From positions 124,001-188,000 of the forward strand of contig JAWKHX010000011.1 of assembly GCA_041394605.1 (NCBI GenBank): a DNA stretch of 64,000 nucleotides. Reading direction: 5' to 3'. Both the position numbers and the translations under genes were made by a program. The notes beneath the pieces were generated by a model that saw only the letters and a program-made list of their open reading frames with translations, had not been told where the DNA came from and searched no databases. The DNA is from UBA668 sp041394605. Its GTDB lineage: Bacteria; Actinomycetota; Acidimicrobiia; Acidimicrobiales; Ilumatobacteraceae. Positions 34,797 through 43,665 of this stretch are shown here, piece after piece. Positions within the stretch are counted from its first letter, which is position 1. The number at the start of each line of letters is the position of its first letter.

Positions 34797-35569
34797 GCCG
34801 AGACCTCATCGTTGTATCCGGACGCCTTCCAAGCCTCGTCCACCTTTGCCATCTCGAAGGCATACCCATGTGCGACCACTCCCGGAGTCGCGCCAGGCGC
34901 ATACTCGCCGTCTGCCGTGCGCGCTACTGCGCCGTCGGACACACAGTCCAGGAGAATCGCTCGGTCCTCGCTTCGCTCGTCCTCAGTCAGCCGAGGCCGC
35001 AAGACGACGCCGAGATCAAGATCCGCGTAAATGCCGCGGTCTGAGAACGCCTGATACTGAGGCACGACAAGGGCCTTCAACTCGGGGGTGTAGTAGAGGT
35101 CCCAGCCGGGGTCGTCGAGGGTGGCGGGGACAGAGTCGGTGCTGCGGTACCTCGTCAGCACGGCCATCAGGTAGGCCTCGATGATGGGGCGGTCCTCCTC
35201 GTTGAAGGTCCACAGGTAGCCGCGCTCGAGGTCCACCTCCGTCGGCAGGAAGACCCACAACTTCGGCATCAGTTCGTAGACCAGGCCGACGCCCTCCACG
35301 CCCGGCGCCGAGTCCACCAGATGCCACGGGCCGTCGGGCGACAGCCCCAGCTGGCCGGGCACCGTCGTGGCGACGATGGTCGTCGTCGGGCCCGTGGTCG
35401 TGACTTCGATGGTGGTGCTGACACCAGTGCTGGACGACGCCGCGACCGTTGTGGTGGCGTCCGCCACGGCGACATCCGTCGCCGGAGCGGACCCGGACCC
35501 ACCGCCACAACCCGCCAACACGACGAGCGCGAACACCACCACAACTCGTGCCCGAGATGCGACCGCCAT
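34781..35569 (-). CDS. Putative lipoprotein of unknown function
   Basis: 262 residues. Signal and lipobox ARVVVVFALVVLAGC, then a Thr/Ser/Val-rich linker of about 50 residues and a soluble domain (GPWHLVDSAPGVEGVGLVY onward, two Cys near the end). ATG 35569 has GGAGG six bases upstream. The TTG two codons earlier lies within that signal. No domain recognised. It overlaps the exported-protein gene downstream, and the two products may work together on the outer face of the membrane. Confidence 0.6.
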   Translation of the reverse strand: MAVASRARVVVVFALVVLAGCGGGSGSAPATDVAVADATTTVAASSSTGVSTTIEVTTTGPTTTIVATTVPGQLGLSPDGPWHLVDSAPGVEGVGLVYELMPKLWVFLPTEVDLERGYLWTFNEEDRPIIEAYLMAVLTRYRSTDSVPATLDDPGWDLYYTPELKALVVPQYQAFSDRGIYADLDLGVVLRPRLTEDERSEDRAILLDCVSDGAVARTADGEYAPGATPGVVAHGYAFEMAKVDEAWKASGYNDEVSACSAG

Positions 35570-35695
35570 CGTCAACCTCCACCTGTCGAAACCAATCCGG
35601 TTGCCCTACTGAGGCACACGCCGACCGGCTGGTTCGGCAAAACCATAACAACTCGTCAGGACTCCCGGGCAACGGGTGGTCCGACACCGCGCCGT

Positions 35696-35701
35696 TAGAG
35701 T
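35696..35701 (+). promoter_or_regulatory. Putative -10 element of the flavin reductase gene
   Basis: TAGAGT lies seven bases before the ATG at 35709, and no Shine-Dalgarno sequence is present, suggesting a leaderless transcript. Confidence 0.45.
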
Positions 35702-35708
35702 CGTCGCC

Positions 35709-36209
35709 ATGACCATCGACCCGAACCTGTTCCGCCAGGTACTCGGCCACTTCCCCACCGGCGTCACGGTCGTCACCGCCACTGCGGCCGACGGCGAGCC
35801 CGTGGGTTTCACCATCGGCTCGTTCACCTCCGTCTCGCTCGACCCGCCGCTGGTGGGCTTCCTGCCGATGGTGGACTCCGCCCGTTGGCACGCCATCCGC
35901 GACAGCGGTTCGTTCTGCGTCAACGTGCTCGGCGCCCACCAGGCCGACCTGTGCTGGCAGTTCGCCAAGAGCAGCATCGAGCAGCCGTTCGAGGGCGTGG
36001 CCTGGCATCCGTCGCCGATCACCGGCTCGCCCGTCATCGACGGGTCGATCGCCTGGATCGACTGCGCCATCGAGCAGGTCATCGACGCCGGCGACCACCA
36101 CTTCGTGCTCGGCCGGGTGCTGGAACTGGAGCACGCCCACCCGGACACGGACCCCAACGCTCTCTTGTTCTTCAAGGGCGGCCTCGGCCAGTTCCAGCGT
36201 CATGGCTGA
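35709..36209 (+). CDS. Flavin reductase-like, FMN-binding protein
   Basis: 166 residues of the flavin_reduct (HpaC-like) fold: FRQVLGHFPTGVTVVTA at the start, then GFTIGSFTSVSLDPPLVGFLP with the FMN-phosphate contacts, GSFCVNVLGAHQADLCWQFA and HHFVLGRVLELE. It reduces FMN or FAD with NAD(P)H for a partner monooxygenase, which is not in this window. Its stop overlaps the DUF3054 start by eight bases. Confidence 0.85.
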   Translation: MTIDPNLFRQVLGHFPTGVTVVTATAADGEPVGFTIGSFTSVSLDPPLVGFLPMVDSARWHAIRDSGSFCVNVLGAHQADLCWQFAKSSIEQPFEGVAWHPSPITGSPVIDGSIAWIDCAIEQVIDAGDHHFVLGRVLELEHAHPDTDPNALLFFKGGLGQFQRHG

Positions 36210-36588
36210 GCGTCGCGCCGTCCTCACCGCGGCCGCCGCCGACGTGGCCGTGGTCATCCTGTTCGTGGTCATGGGCCGCAGCAGCCACAAGGAAGGCGGC
36301 CCGTGGCTCACCGAGTCGCTCAAGGTGCTCGGCCCGTTCCTCATCGCACTGTTGCTCGGCTGGTTGGTGGCCCGCGCCTGGCGCACGCCCATGGCGGCCA
36401 TTCCCACCGGCATGACCATCTGGCTGGTCACCGCCGCGGCCGGCCTGCTGCTGCGCCGATTCGTGTTCCAGCGCAGCACGGCGATGGGCTTTGTGATCGT
36501 CGGCCCGGTGTTCCTGCTGGTGCTGATCGGCTGGCGCCTGCTGGCCGAGTGGCTGCGCGGCCGCCGCAGCACTGCCTCCACCACCTGA
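36202..36588 (+). CDS. DUF3054 family membrane protein
   Basis: 128 residues with four hydrophobic segments and the family's GRSSHKEGG motif after the first one, followed by GPFLIALLLGWLVARAWRTP and TGMTIWLVTAAAGLLLRR. Common in actinobacteria, function unknown. Overlaps the flavin reductase gene by eight bases and so is coupled to it. Confidence 0.85.
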   Translation: MAERRAVLTAAAADVAVVILFVVMGRSSHKEGGPWLTESLKVLGPFLIALLLGWLVARAWRTPMAAIPTGMTIWLVTAAAGLLLRRFVFQRSTAMGFVIVGPVFLLVLIGWRLLAEWLRGRRSTASTT

Positions 36589-36614
36589 CGCTTCCGCGGA
36601 CGCGCCTGAGGCCC

Positions 36615-36634
36615 TGGTCGAACGCGTTCGACCA
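36615..36634. promoter_or_regulatory. Perfect 20-bp palindrome
   Basis: TGGTCGAACGCGTTCGACCA is a perfect palindrome in the 170-bp gap after DUF3054, with a second small one (ATTCGAAAT) about ten bases on. It is 125 bases before the MoaD-like start. It could be an operator, or simply a hairpin ending the upstream transcript. Confidence 0.55.
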
Positions 36635-36695
36635 CCCCGACGACATTCGAAATCGGAATGAAGTGAACTGCGCCCAACCGTCCGGGGCAGGCAGC

Positions 36696-36729
36696 GCCAC
36701 CCGCCACCCGCCACCCGCCACCCGCCACC
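36696..36729. repeat. Short tandem repeat (GCCACCC)n
   Basis: Four exact GCCACCC units and a partial fifth, directly upstream of the MoaD-like gene's promoter region. Too short and without spacers for a CRISPR. Confidence 0.9.
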
Positions 36730-36758
36730 GCCGCACTCGCGTAGGCTCAGCCACCCCT

Positions 36759-37028
36759 ATGGCCGCCGTGAAGTTCGCCAAGGCGTTCCACCGCCACACC
36801 ACCTGCCCCGACGCCACCGTGCCCGGCGCCACCGTCCGCGAGGTCCTCGATGCGTACTTCGCCCTGTACCCCAGCGCCCGCGGCTACGCCCTCGACGAGC
36901 ACGGCGCCGTCCGCAAGCACGTCACGGTGTTCGTGGAGGGCGAGCAGGTGGCCGACCGCACCGGCCTCGCCGACCCGGTGAGCGACCAGGCCACCATCCA
37001 TCTCGTCCAAGCCCTGTCCGGAGGTTGA
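36759..37028 (+). CDS. MoaD/ThiS-like ubiquitin-fold sulfur-carrier protein
   Basis: 89 residues of the beta-grasp fold ending in the diagnostic Gly-Gly (HLVQALSGG), the site for adenylation and thiocarboxylation. VREVLDAYFALYP and KHVTVFVEGEQV are typical of MoaD-like proteins. No molybdopterin or thiamin gene is nearby. It is followed three bases later by a BNR-repeat gene, so the two form a tight pair. ATG 36759 is preceded by TAGGCT eleven bases upstream. Confidence 0.85.
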   Translation: MAAVKFAKAFHRHTTCPDATVPGATVREVLDAYFALYPSARGYALDEHGAVRKHVTVFVEGEQVADRTGLADPVSDQATIHLVQALSGG

Positions 37029-37031
37029 ACC

Positions 37032-38138
37032 ATGTCCACCCTGCTCGTCGGTACCCGCAAGGGCCTGTTCGTCCTGGACACGGATGGGGCCGATCGCGCC
37101 GCGACGGCCCTCGCCGGCCCCCACTTCCCCGCCGTCCCGGTCAGCGCCGTGCTGGCCGACCCGCGCGACGGCGCCTGGTACGTGGCGCTCGACCACGGCC
37201 ACTTCGGCACCAAGTTGCACCGCAGCGACGACCGCGGCGCCACCTGGACCGAACTGCCCGCCCCCGAGTACCCGGCCGACGCCGGCCCCGTGCCGAACAG
37301 CCGGGTCGACCCCACCGCACCCGCCTCGCTGAAGATGGTGTGGTGCCTGGAGGCCGCCCACGCCGCCCAGCCCGGCACGATCTTCGCCGGCACCGTCCCG
37401 GGTGGCCTGTTCCGCAGCGACGACCACGGCGCGACGTGGGCCCTGGTGCGCTCCATGTGGGACCACCCCGACCGCCCGAAGGGCAACGGCGGCGGCTACG
37501 ACGAGCCCGGCATCCACTCGATCTCGGTGGACCCGCGCGGCCCCGGCCGGTACGCCGTCGGGTCGTCCTGCAACGGCGTATGGGTCACCGACGACGACGG
37601 CGCCACCTGGACGCTCGGCACCGGCATGTGGTTCGGCTTCATGCCCGAGCACCTCGACGACGACCCCGCCGGCCAGGACCCGCACCGCGTGGTCCGCTGC
37701 CCCGCCGCACCCGACGTGATGTGGACCCAGCACCACTGCGGCATCTGGCGCAGTGGCGACGCCGGTCGCACCTGGCAGAACATCGCCGACGTGGCACCCA
37801 GCACCTTCGGCTTCGCGGTGGCCGTCCACCCCGCCGACCCCGACACGGCCTGGTTCGCACCGGCCCACAGCGACGAGCAGCGGATCCCTGTGGACGGCAA
37901 GGTGGTGGTCACCCGCACCCGCGACGGCGGCGCGACCTTCGACCAGCTCACCGACGGCCTGCCGCAGCAGGACGCCTACCACCTGATCTACCGCCACGGC
38001 CTCGACGTCGACGCCGCCGGCACGACGCTGGCGATGGCGTCGACCACCGGTTCGCTGTGGCTCGGCCACGACGGTGGCGAGCGGTGGGAGCGCGTGTCGG
38101 CGGAACTGCCGCCCGTGCTCTGCGTCCGCTGGACCTGA
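37032..38138 (+). CDS. BNR/Asp-box beta-propeller protein (sialidase-like fold)
   Basis: 368 residues with at least six Asp-box-like repeats, for example SDDRGATWTEL, SDDHGATWALV, TDDDGATWTLG, SGDAGRTWQNI and HDGGERWERV, indicating a six- or seven-bladed propeller. It starts MSTLLVGTRKGLFVLDTD with no signal peptide, so it is probably cytoplasmic and unlikely to be a secreted sialidase. The usual annotation 'exo-alpha-sialidase' should be treated as fold only. The tight pairing with a MoaD-like carrier suggests a shared but unknown function. Confidence 0.75.
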   Translation: MSTLLVGTRKGLFVLDTDGADRAATALAGPHFPAVPVSAVLADPRDGAWYVALDHGHFGTKLHRSDDRGATWTELPAPEYPADAGPVPNSRVDPTAPASLKMVWCLEAAHAAQPGTIFAGTVPGGLFRSDDHGATWALVRSMWDHPDRPKGNGGGYDEPGIHSISVDPRGPGRYAVGSSCNGVWVTDDDGATWTLGTGMWFGFMPEHLDDDPAGQDPHRVVRCPAAPDVMWTQHHCGIWRSGDAGRTWQNIADVAPSTFGFAVAVHPADPDTAWFAPAHSDEQRIPVDGKVVVTRTRDGGATFDQLTDGLPQQDAYHLIYRHGLDVDAAGTTLAMASTTGSLWLGHDGGERWERVSAELPPVLCVRWT

Positions 38139-38182
38139 CCCGCGTTGTGACCACGGCCACCGCGGACCGGGACCTCAGTCCC

Positions 38183-38196
38183 TACCCCTAGGGGTA
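38183..38196. promoter_or_regulatory. CsoR/CstR-type operator upstream of the sulfur operon
   Basis: TACCCCTAGGGGTA is a perfect 14-bp palindrome, 38 bases before the SQR-like start. The form TACCCC-TA-GGGGTA is the typical target of CsoR-family repressors. With sulfur genes downstream, the persulfide-sensing CstR branch is the likely regulator. No such regulator gene lies in the window. Confidence 0.75.
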
Positions 38197-38234
38197 TCGC
38201 CACGCTTGGATGGGCATCGGAAAGGACGGTTCCG

Positions 38235-39512
38235 ATGACAAAGCGAATCGTGATCCTGGGCGGTGGCACGGGGGGCACCCTCACCGCCAATCGACTGCAC
38301 CGCCACTTCAAGCACCACCGGGTGGATTCCGAAGAGGTCGAGATCGTGGTCGTCGACCAGGACAACCAGCACCTCTACCAACCCGGCCTGCTGTTCGTGC
38401 CCTTCGGCCTGGCCCACGATCAGGACATCGTGCGGCCCCGCAAGAAGCAACTGCAGCACGGCATCGAGTTCGAGCAGACCGGCATCGACCACGTCGACAT
38501 CCACAGCGACACGGTGTACCTGGAGAACGGTCGCGAGCTTCCCTACGACGTGCTCGTCATCGCCACGGGCGCACGCCTGGCCACAGAGGAGACCGAAGGG
38601 CTCACCGGCCCCGGCTGGAACGAGAAGGTCTTCACGTTCTACGACCTGCCCGGCGCCACGGCCCTGGAGGAGAAGCTGGCGGCCTTCGAGGGCGGCAAGC
38701 TCGTCCTCAACGTGGTGGACATGCCCATCAAGTGCCCGGTCGCTCCGCTGGAGTTCTGCTTCCTGGCGGACTGGTTCTTCACCGAGCGGGGCATCCGCGA
38801 CAAGGTGGAGATCACCTACGCGACCCCGCTGGACGGTGCCTTCACCAAGCCGGTCGCCTCCGCAGCGCTGTCCGACCTGCTGGTCGAGAAGGGCGTCAAC
38901 CTGGTCACCGAGTTCAACACGGGCGAGGTGGACGGTGAGGGTGGCAAGCTCATCGGCTACGACGGGCGCGAGGTGGAGTTCGACCTCGCCGTGGTCATCC
39001 CGCTGCACAGCGGCCAGGAGTACGTGGGCCGCAGCGATGGCCTCGGCGACGACCTCAACTTCGTTCCCACCGACCAGCGCACCCTGCAGACCAAGGCGAA
39101 GGCCAACATCTTCGCCATCGGCGACGCCACCAACGTGCCGGCGTCGAAGGCCGGGTCGGTCACCCACTTCGAGGGCGACGTGCTCGTGGAGAACATCATC
39201 AAGTTCCTCAAGCACGAGCCGCTGGACGAGGGCTACGACGGCCACGCCAACTGCTTCATCGAGACAGGGTTCGGCAAGGCCCTGCTCATCGACTTCAACT
39301 ACGACACCGAGCCGCTGCCGGGCCACTTCCCGGCCAAGGTCGGCATGCCGCTGCTCAAGGAGAGCCGACTGAACCACATGGGCAAGCTGATGTTCCAGTG
39401 GTTCTACTGGCACGCCCTCCTGCAGGGCCGCGACATCCCCGGCATCGGCGCCACCATGCCCGAACACGGCAAAGAACACCCCACACCCACCCCCGAAGGA
39501 GCATCCGCATGA
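38235..39512 (+). CDS. Sulfide:quinone oxidoreductase-like flavoprotein
   Basis: 425 residues of the FAD-dependent pyridine-nucleotide-disulfide reductase fold. N-terminal FAD motif RIVILGGGTGGTLTANRL, second motif VLVIATGARLA and third IFAIGDATNVPASKAGS, with a membrane-associating amphipathic C-terminus (FQWFYWHALLQG). Cys residues at PIKCPVAPLEFC lie where SQRs have their catalytic Cys. It should oxidise sulfide and reduce quinone. ATG 38235 is preceded by GGAAAGGACGG. The stop overlaps the DsrC-like start (ATGA). Confidence 0.85.
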   Translation: MTKRIVILGGGTGGTLTANRLHRHFKHHRVDSEEVEIVVVDQDNQHLYQPGLLFVPFGLAHDQDIVRPRKKQLQHGIEFEQTGIDHVDIHSDTVYLENGRELPYDVLVIATGARLATEETEGLTGPGWNEKVFTFYDLPGATALEEKLAAFEGGKLVLNVVDMPIKCPVAPLEFCFLADWFFTERGIRDKVEITYATPLDGAFTKPVASAALSDLLVEKGVNLVTEFNTGEVDGEGGKLIGYDGREVEFDLAVVIPLHSGQEYVGRSDGLGDDLNFVPTDQRTLQTKAKANIFAIGDATNVPASKAGSVTHFEGDVLVENIIKFLKHEPLDEGYDGHANCFIETGFGKALLIDFNYDTEPLPGHFPAKVGMPLLKESRLNHMGKLMFQWFYWHALLQGRDIPGIGATMPEHGKEHPTPTPEGASA

Positions 39513-39826
39513 GCACCGCCACCTACGCCGGCGTCACCGTCGAGCTGAACGACGAAGGGTTCTTCGTCGATCCCAACGCCTGGACGCGTGAGATGGCCGA
39601 AGACATGGCCAAGGCTGACGGCATCGACAGCCTCACTGCCGATCACTGGAAGGTGCTCGACTACATGCGCAAGGAGTACTTCGAGAAGGGCACCGGCCCC
39701 ACGGTCCGGGTGCTCGGGAAGAACTCGGGCGTGGACGTGAAGGCCCTCTACCAGCTGTTCCCGAAGGGCCCGGCCAAGATGGCCGCCCGCCTGGCCGGGA
39801 TCCCCAAGCCGAAGGGATGCATCTGA
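39509..39826 (+). CDS. DsrC/TusE-family sulfur carrier protein
   Basis: 105 residues with the family start VELNDEGFFVDPNAWTREMAEDMAKADG and the C-terminal arm ending KPKGCI. Only the penultimate Cys of the arm is present; the second Cys found about ten residues earlier in true DsrC is absent (AKMAARLAG), so it is closer to TusE-type carriers. It would receive persulfide sulfur, probably from DsrE2. ATG 39509 overlaps the SQR stop. Confidence 0.88.
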   Translation: MSTATYAGVTVELNDEGFFVDPNAWTREMAEDMAKADGIDSLTADHWKVLDYMRKEYFEKGTGPTVRVLGKNSGVDVKALYQLFPKGPAKMAARLAGIPKPKGCI

Positions 39827-39828
39827 TC

Positions 39829-40314
39829 ATGGGCTTCCGAGATCCAGACACCGAGCCGATCAAGAAGGTCTCGATCATCATCTCCAAGGGGTCGCTGGAA
39901 GGCATCTACCCCGGGCTGATCATGGCCAACGGCGCCCGCGCCGAGGGCATGGAGGCCAACCTGTTCTTCACCTTCTTCGGCCTCGACGCCATCCACAAGA
40001 AGAGGATCGACCACATCAAGGTGGCCACGGTCGGCAACCCGGCCATGCACATCCCCACCCTGCTGGGCGGCCTGCCCGGCATGAGTGCGCTCGCCACCCA
40101 CATGATGAGCAAGAAGATGGACGAGCTGGACATCCCGCCGATCCACGAGTTCATCGAGATGATCGGTGACACGGGTGCCGGCATGTACGCCTGCCTCGCA
40201 TCGGTGGACATGTTCGGCCTGAGCAAGGACGACTTCGTCGAGCAGGTGAACGACATCATCACCGTGGGCGACTTCTACGAGCTCGCCGCCGGTGGAGAGA
40301 TCATCTTCACCTGA
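39829..40314 (+). CDS. DsrE2-like sulfurtransferase (DsrE/DsrF family)
   Basis: 161 residues: KKVSIIISKGSLEGIYPGLIMANGARAEGMEANLFFTFFGL at the start, a hydrophobic middle (ALATHMMSKKMDEL), and GAGMYACLASVDMFGL carrying the presumed reactive Cys. DsrE2 proteins move sulfane sulfur to TusA or DsrC carriers. Start ATG 39829 gives MGFRDPDTEP; ATG 39817, which overlaps the end of the DsrC gene, is an alternative. Last gene of the operon; a GC-rich hairpin follows. Confidence 0.85.
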   Translation: MGFRDPDTEPIKKVSIIISKGSLEGIYPGLIMANGARAEGMEANLFFTFFGLDAIHKKRIDHIKVATVGNPAMHIPTLLGGLPGMSALATHMMSKKMDELDIPPIHEFIEMIGDTGAGMYACLASVDMFGLSKDDFVEQVNDIITVGDFYELAAGGEIIFT

Positions 40315-40323
40315 CCCAGGGCG

Positions 40324-40345
40324 GCCCGGCCCTCAGGGGCCGGGC
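40324..40345 (+). terminator. GC-rich terminator-like hairpin after the sulfur operon
   Basis: GCCCGGCCC and GGGCCGGGC pair perfectly over 9 bp around a 4-nt loop, ten bases after the DsrE2 stop. Only a short T-run (GTTTC) follows, as is usual for high-GC actinobacteria. It may serve the convergent gene as well. Confidence 0.65.
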
Positions 40346-40418
40346 ACAAGTTTCAGGGCCGTCCTCCCTGAACACGGCACGACCGGCACCCAGTGCTGGT
40401 CGTGCCGGCGCGTCCGGG

Positions 40419-43400
40419 TCACACCGCCGGTGGCGGGCCGTCGCAGGCGCCGGGGTGGTCTGCGACCCAGCGGGCGATCTCGTCCACGGGTGACGCCTGG
40501 CCACCGGCCTGCCAGTCGCGCAGGTAGGGCTGCGCGCTCGGCGTCGGTCTCCACACCCTCGGCGATGACGTCGCACTGGTGCATCTCGGCGAAGTCCACC
40601 AGCATCGTGGCGAAGGCTTGACCGGCGCTGTCCGTCTCGATGCCATCCACCGCCGCGGTGCAGCTTCATGAACGACGGCTTCAGTTGCTCGATCCGAGCC
40701 AGGCTCTCGTAGCCCGCACCCTCGTCGTCGATGGCCACGCGGACGCCGTCCATGCGGCGCAGCCGTTCCACCGCAACGAGCGCCTCGTCACCGCGCGGCA
40801 GTTCCACCACCATCGGGCAGGGCGCCTCGCGCAGCAAGACTCTCCAACGACTCCGCGTCTGCCGCCAACTCCGGCGACACATTGATGGCCAGCCAGGCTC
40901 CGTCCGGCAGTGCTCGGGCCGAGGCCAGGGCCGCTCGGGCCATCGCCTCGTCCAGCTCCAACGCCCGGCCGTCGCTCCCGGCCTCGGCCAGGCTCGCCAG
41001 CGGCGACTGCCCGTCGGCGAAGCGAGTGAGTGCCTCGTAGCCGACGGCGGCGCCGCTCTCCAGGTCGACGATCGGCTGGTACACGGTGAAGAACGTGAAG
41101 TCCCGATAGGAGGTCGACGACAGCGTCCCACCGCCTGCCCGCGCCTGGGGATGCGCGCGGGTGTGCACATGGGCGGACGAATGGGTCGCAGCCACGGGCC
41201 GGGCCAGCGCGGTGGGCGGCGCCGCCGGGCCACCGAGGGAACCATGGTGCAGCACCGACGCCCAGTCCCCGATCACCCCGGAGCGGGTGACGGCGGCGTC
41301 CGCCTTCACGGTCGCGTGCCGCGGCACCGGGGTACCCACGGGCTTGTAGAGCCAGCCGCGGAGTTGCATCCACAGGTCGACCATTCCGTTGCGCAGGCCG
41401 ACGAACGCCACCATCGCGAACGCGGCCAGCGACGCGTTCAGCGCCGCGAAGAACAGGTGGTTCCACAGCTCGCGCTGCACATCCAGCACCGCCACCCAGG
41501 TGGAGTAGGCGATCAGCACCAGCGGTGCCAGCACGAACGCCGCCCGAGCCGTGGTGCGGTCGCGAACCTTCGGGGTGCGCTTGAACGAGCTCTTCTCCCC
41601 GGTGATCAGCTGCAGGATGGAGGCGAAGGTGCCGGACAGATTCACCGGCAGGAGGATGAGGTTGAAGCCGTAGATCCGCAGTACGTCCAGCCGTTTGTAC
41701 CCGCAGGAGCGAAGGTCGGCGGCCATCATCGCGAAGTAGGGCAGGGCGATCAGCGGCAGGATCGGCTTCAGCAGTCCGGCGTTGAAGGGGTAGATCAGCA
41801 GGATCAGCAAGCACAGCGACGACCAGAAGATCGAGGCCATGTAGTTGGTGCGGAGGAACACCTCGCCGAATCGGTTGCGCTCGCCGTGCATCCGGCGCAC
41901 CCGAGACTGCTCGCGCAGCTTGGAGAGGATCAGCAGGCCGCCGTTGGCCCACCGCTGGCGCTGGATGCACAGTGAGCCGAAGTCCGGCGGGGTGGCGCTG
42001 TACGCCAAGCGTTCCGGGTAGTTGTACAGCGACCAGCCATGGATCCCGAGGTCGATGGTGGACTCCGTGTCCTCGATCACGGTGTGGTCCTGGATGTAGC
42101 GGCGAATCTCCCAGTTGCCCTCGTGATCGATGGCGACGATCTCGTCGAGTGCCTGCTTGCGCAGCAGCGCATTGGCGCCCACCCAGAAGGTCGCGTCGTA
42201 GTGCGTCATGCCCTGGTGGGTGATGTGCTGGATGTCGGTGGTGGCGCCGGCGATGCGCTCCAGCCGCGTACCTGCCCCCGGGTAGGCGCTGTAGGGCGTC
42301 TGCGCCACAGCGACCTTGGCAAAGCCGGGCTGCTCCATCAGGTGCAGGAGGCGGGCGCAGTACTCCGGCAGCAGCACGCTGTCGGCGTCCAGCGTCAGCA
42401 CGTAATCCGGCTGCGGCACAGTGAGATCGGCCTGGGCCGGCGAGCACGGCACCAGCGCGCGGCCGAGCGGCGTGGCCACCTCCTGGTAGCACCCACCCAT
42501 CAGGGCGATGTAGCTGTTCAGGTTCATCGCCTTGTTGGGGGCATGGCTGCAGGACACGTACTGCTTGCGCTCGAAGCTGCTCAACTCGGCACGGAACGTG
42601 GCCACGAGCCGGCGGTACAGCTCCAGCAGGCGGTCCGTGGGCAGGCTGGCCTCTTGGTCGGCACCGGCGCGCAGCGCCAGCGCGATCACCTCCAGGTCGT
42701 GGGCCAGCGCGCCCAGCACGTGCTCCACGAAGAAGGTGTCGGCGTGGTCCACCATCTCCTGGCGGGCCCCGAGGCCGCGCAACCACTGGGCCGACCGTTC
42801 GTAGTGCCCCGCCAACTCGCGCATGTCGTCCACCGACGGTTGACGGTCCCCGGTCTGCATGTCCTCGAAGTGCTCCAGCGCCGCCACCGCGTGCCCGAAT
42901 GGCTCGGCCAACTCGTCAGCCACCCGCCCCGGCAGGGCGCGCGGCTCTCCAGCATGGCTGCGGCCTTGGGCGTCGTCGGGTTGGGCGGATCGTCCACCAG
43001 CAGCACCACTCGCAGCAGGGGGTGCTCCTGCAGGGCGGCGGAGAGCAGCGTCGTGCGCACCACCCGCTCTTCCTCCTGGTACGACGGCACCAGCACCGTC
43101 ACGGTCGGGACGCTCTCGGTGAAGAAGTGATCGATCTCCGCCCGTGGCGCTCGATGGTGAGCGCGGCTGCGGTAGAAGAAGCCGATCCGGGTGATGAGGT
43201 AGGCCATCGCCGAGGCGGTGAGCGCGGTCACCACCACGAGGTAGACGATCGCCTCGATCACCAGTCGGGCGCTGGATGCCCGGCCCTCCACGAACTGCTC
43301 GACGATCGTCACGAACATGTACGAGAACCATGCGGCCACCGTGAACACGATGGCCAGGCGGCCGAGCATGATCTTGCGCTCGGACACCGGAGCAGGAACC

Positions 43401-43490
43401 CTCGGCAACGGCGCGACTCGCCGGTCGCTGCCCCATTGCCGCCGTGTCCCACCCCGCAGCGTGTGTCGCCGCACGTTCCTTGCGTCCCAT
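40419..43490 (-). CDS. Family-2 glycosyltransferase fused to a C-terminal EAL domain (five apparent 1-bp frameshifts)
   Basis: About 1022 residues after correction. Membrane segments (LGRLAIVFTVAAWFSYMFV) precede a processive GT2 domain: VTVLVPSYQEEERVVRTT, LTLDADSVLLPEYC (metal-binding Asp), VIEDTESTIDL and QRQRWANGG (QxxRW), then four to six membrane segments. After a linker of about 80 residues comes an EAL domain: FTVYQPIVDL, GYEALTRF, INVSPE, AIDDEGAGYESL and VIAEGVET. Thus catalytic residues for c-di-GMP hydrolysis look mostly kept. Extra bases near 43400, 40840, 40658 and 40535 and one missing base near 42948 split it. ATG 43490 has GAGGA upstream. The product may be a cellulose-, chitin- or hyaluronan-like polymer. 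Confidence 0.82.
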
Positions 43491-43665
43491 GACGATCCTC
43501 TTCCGTTCGCGGCCCGCACCCTGGCGCCCCCGTCGGGGGTCCGCCTGCGGGGTCCGTAGTGAACATCGGCGCACAGTGAGGTTCTCGTGAGCGAAGATCA
43601 AGATCGCCTCATGTTTCCCACCGGATGGGCCGATAGCGAACCGAACGCAGTCGTTCGCCGACACC

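Noticed and set aside
36696..36729. CRISPR-like array in the GCCACCC repeats
   Set aside because: Repeat units are 7 bp with no spacers; a simple tandem repeat.
37032..38138. Secreted sialidase
   Set aside because: No signal peptide is present, and Asp-boxes alone define only the propeller fold.
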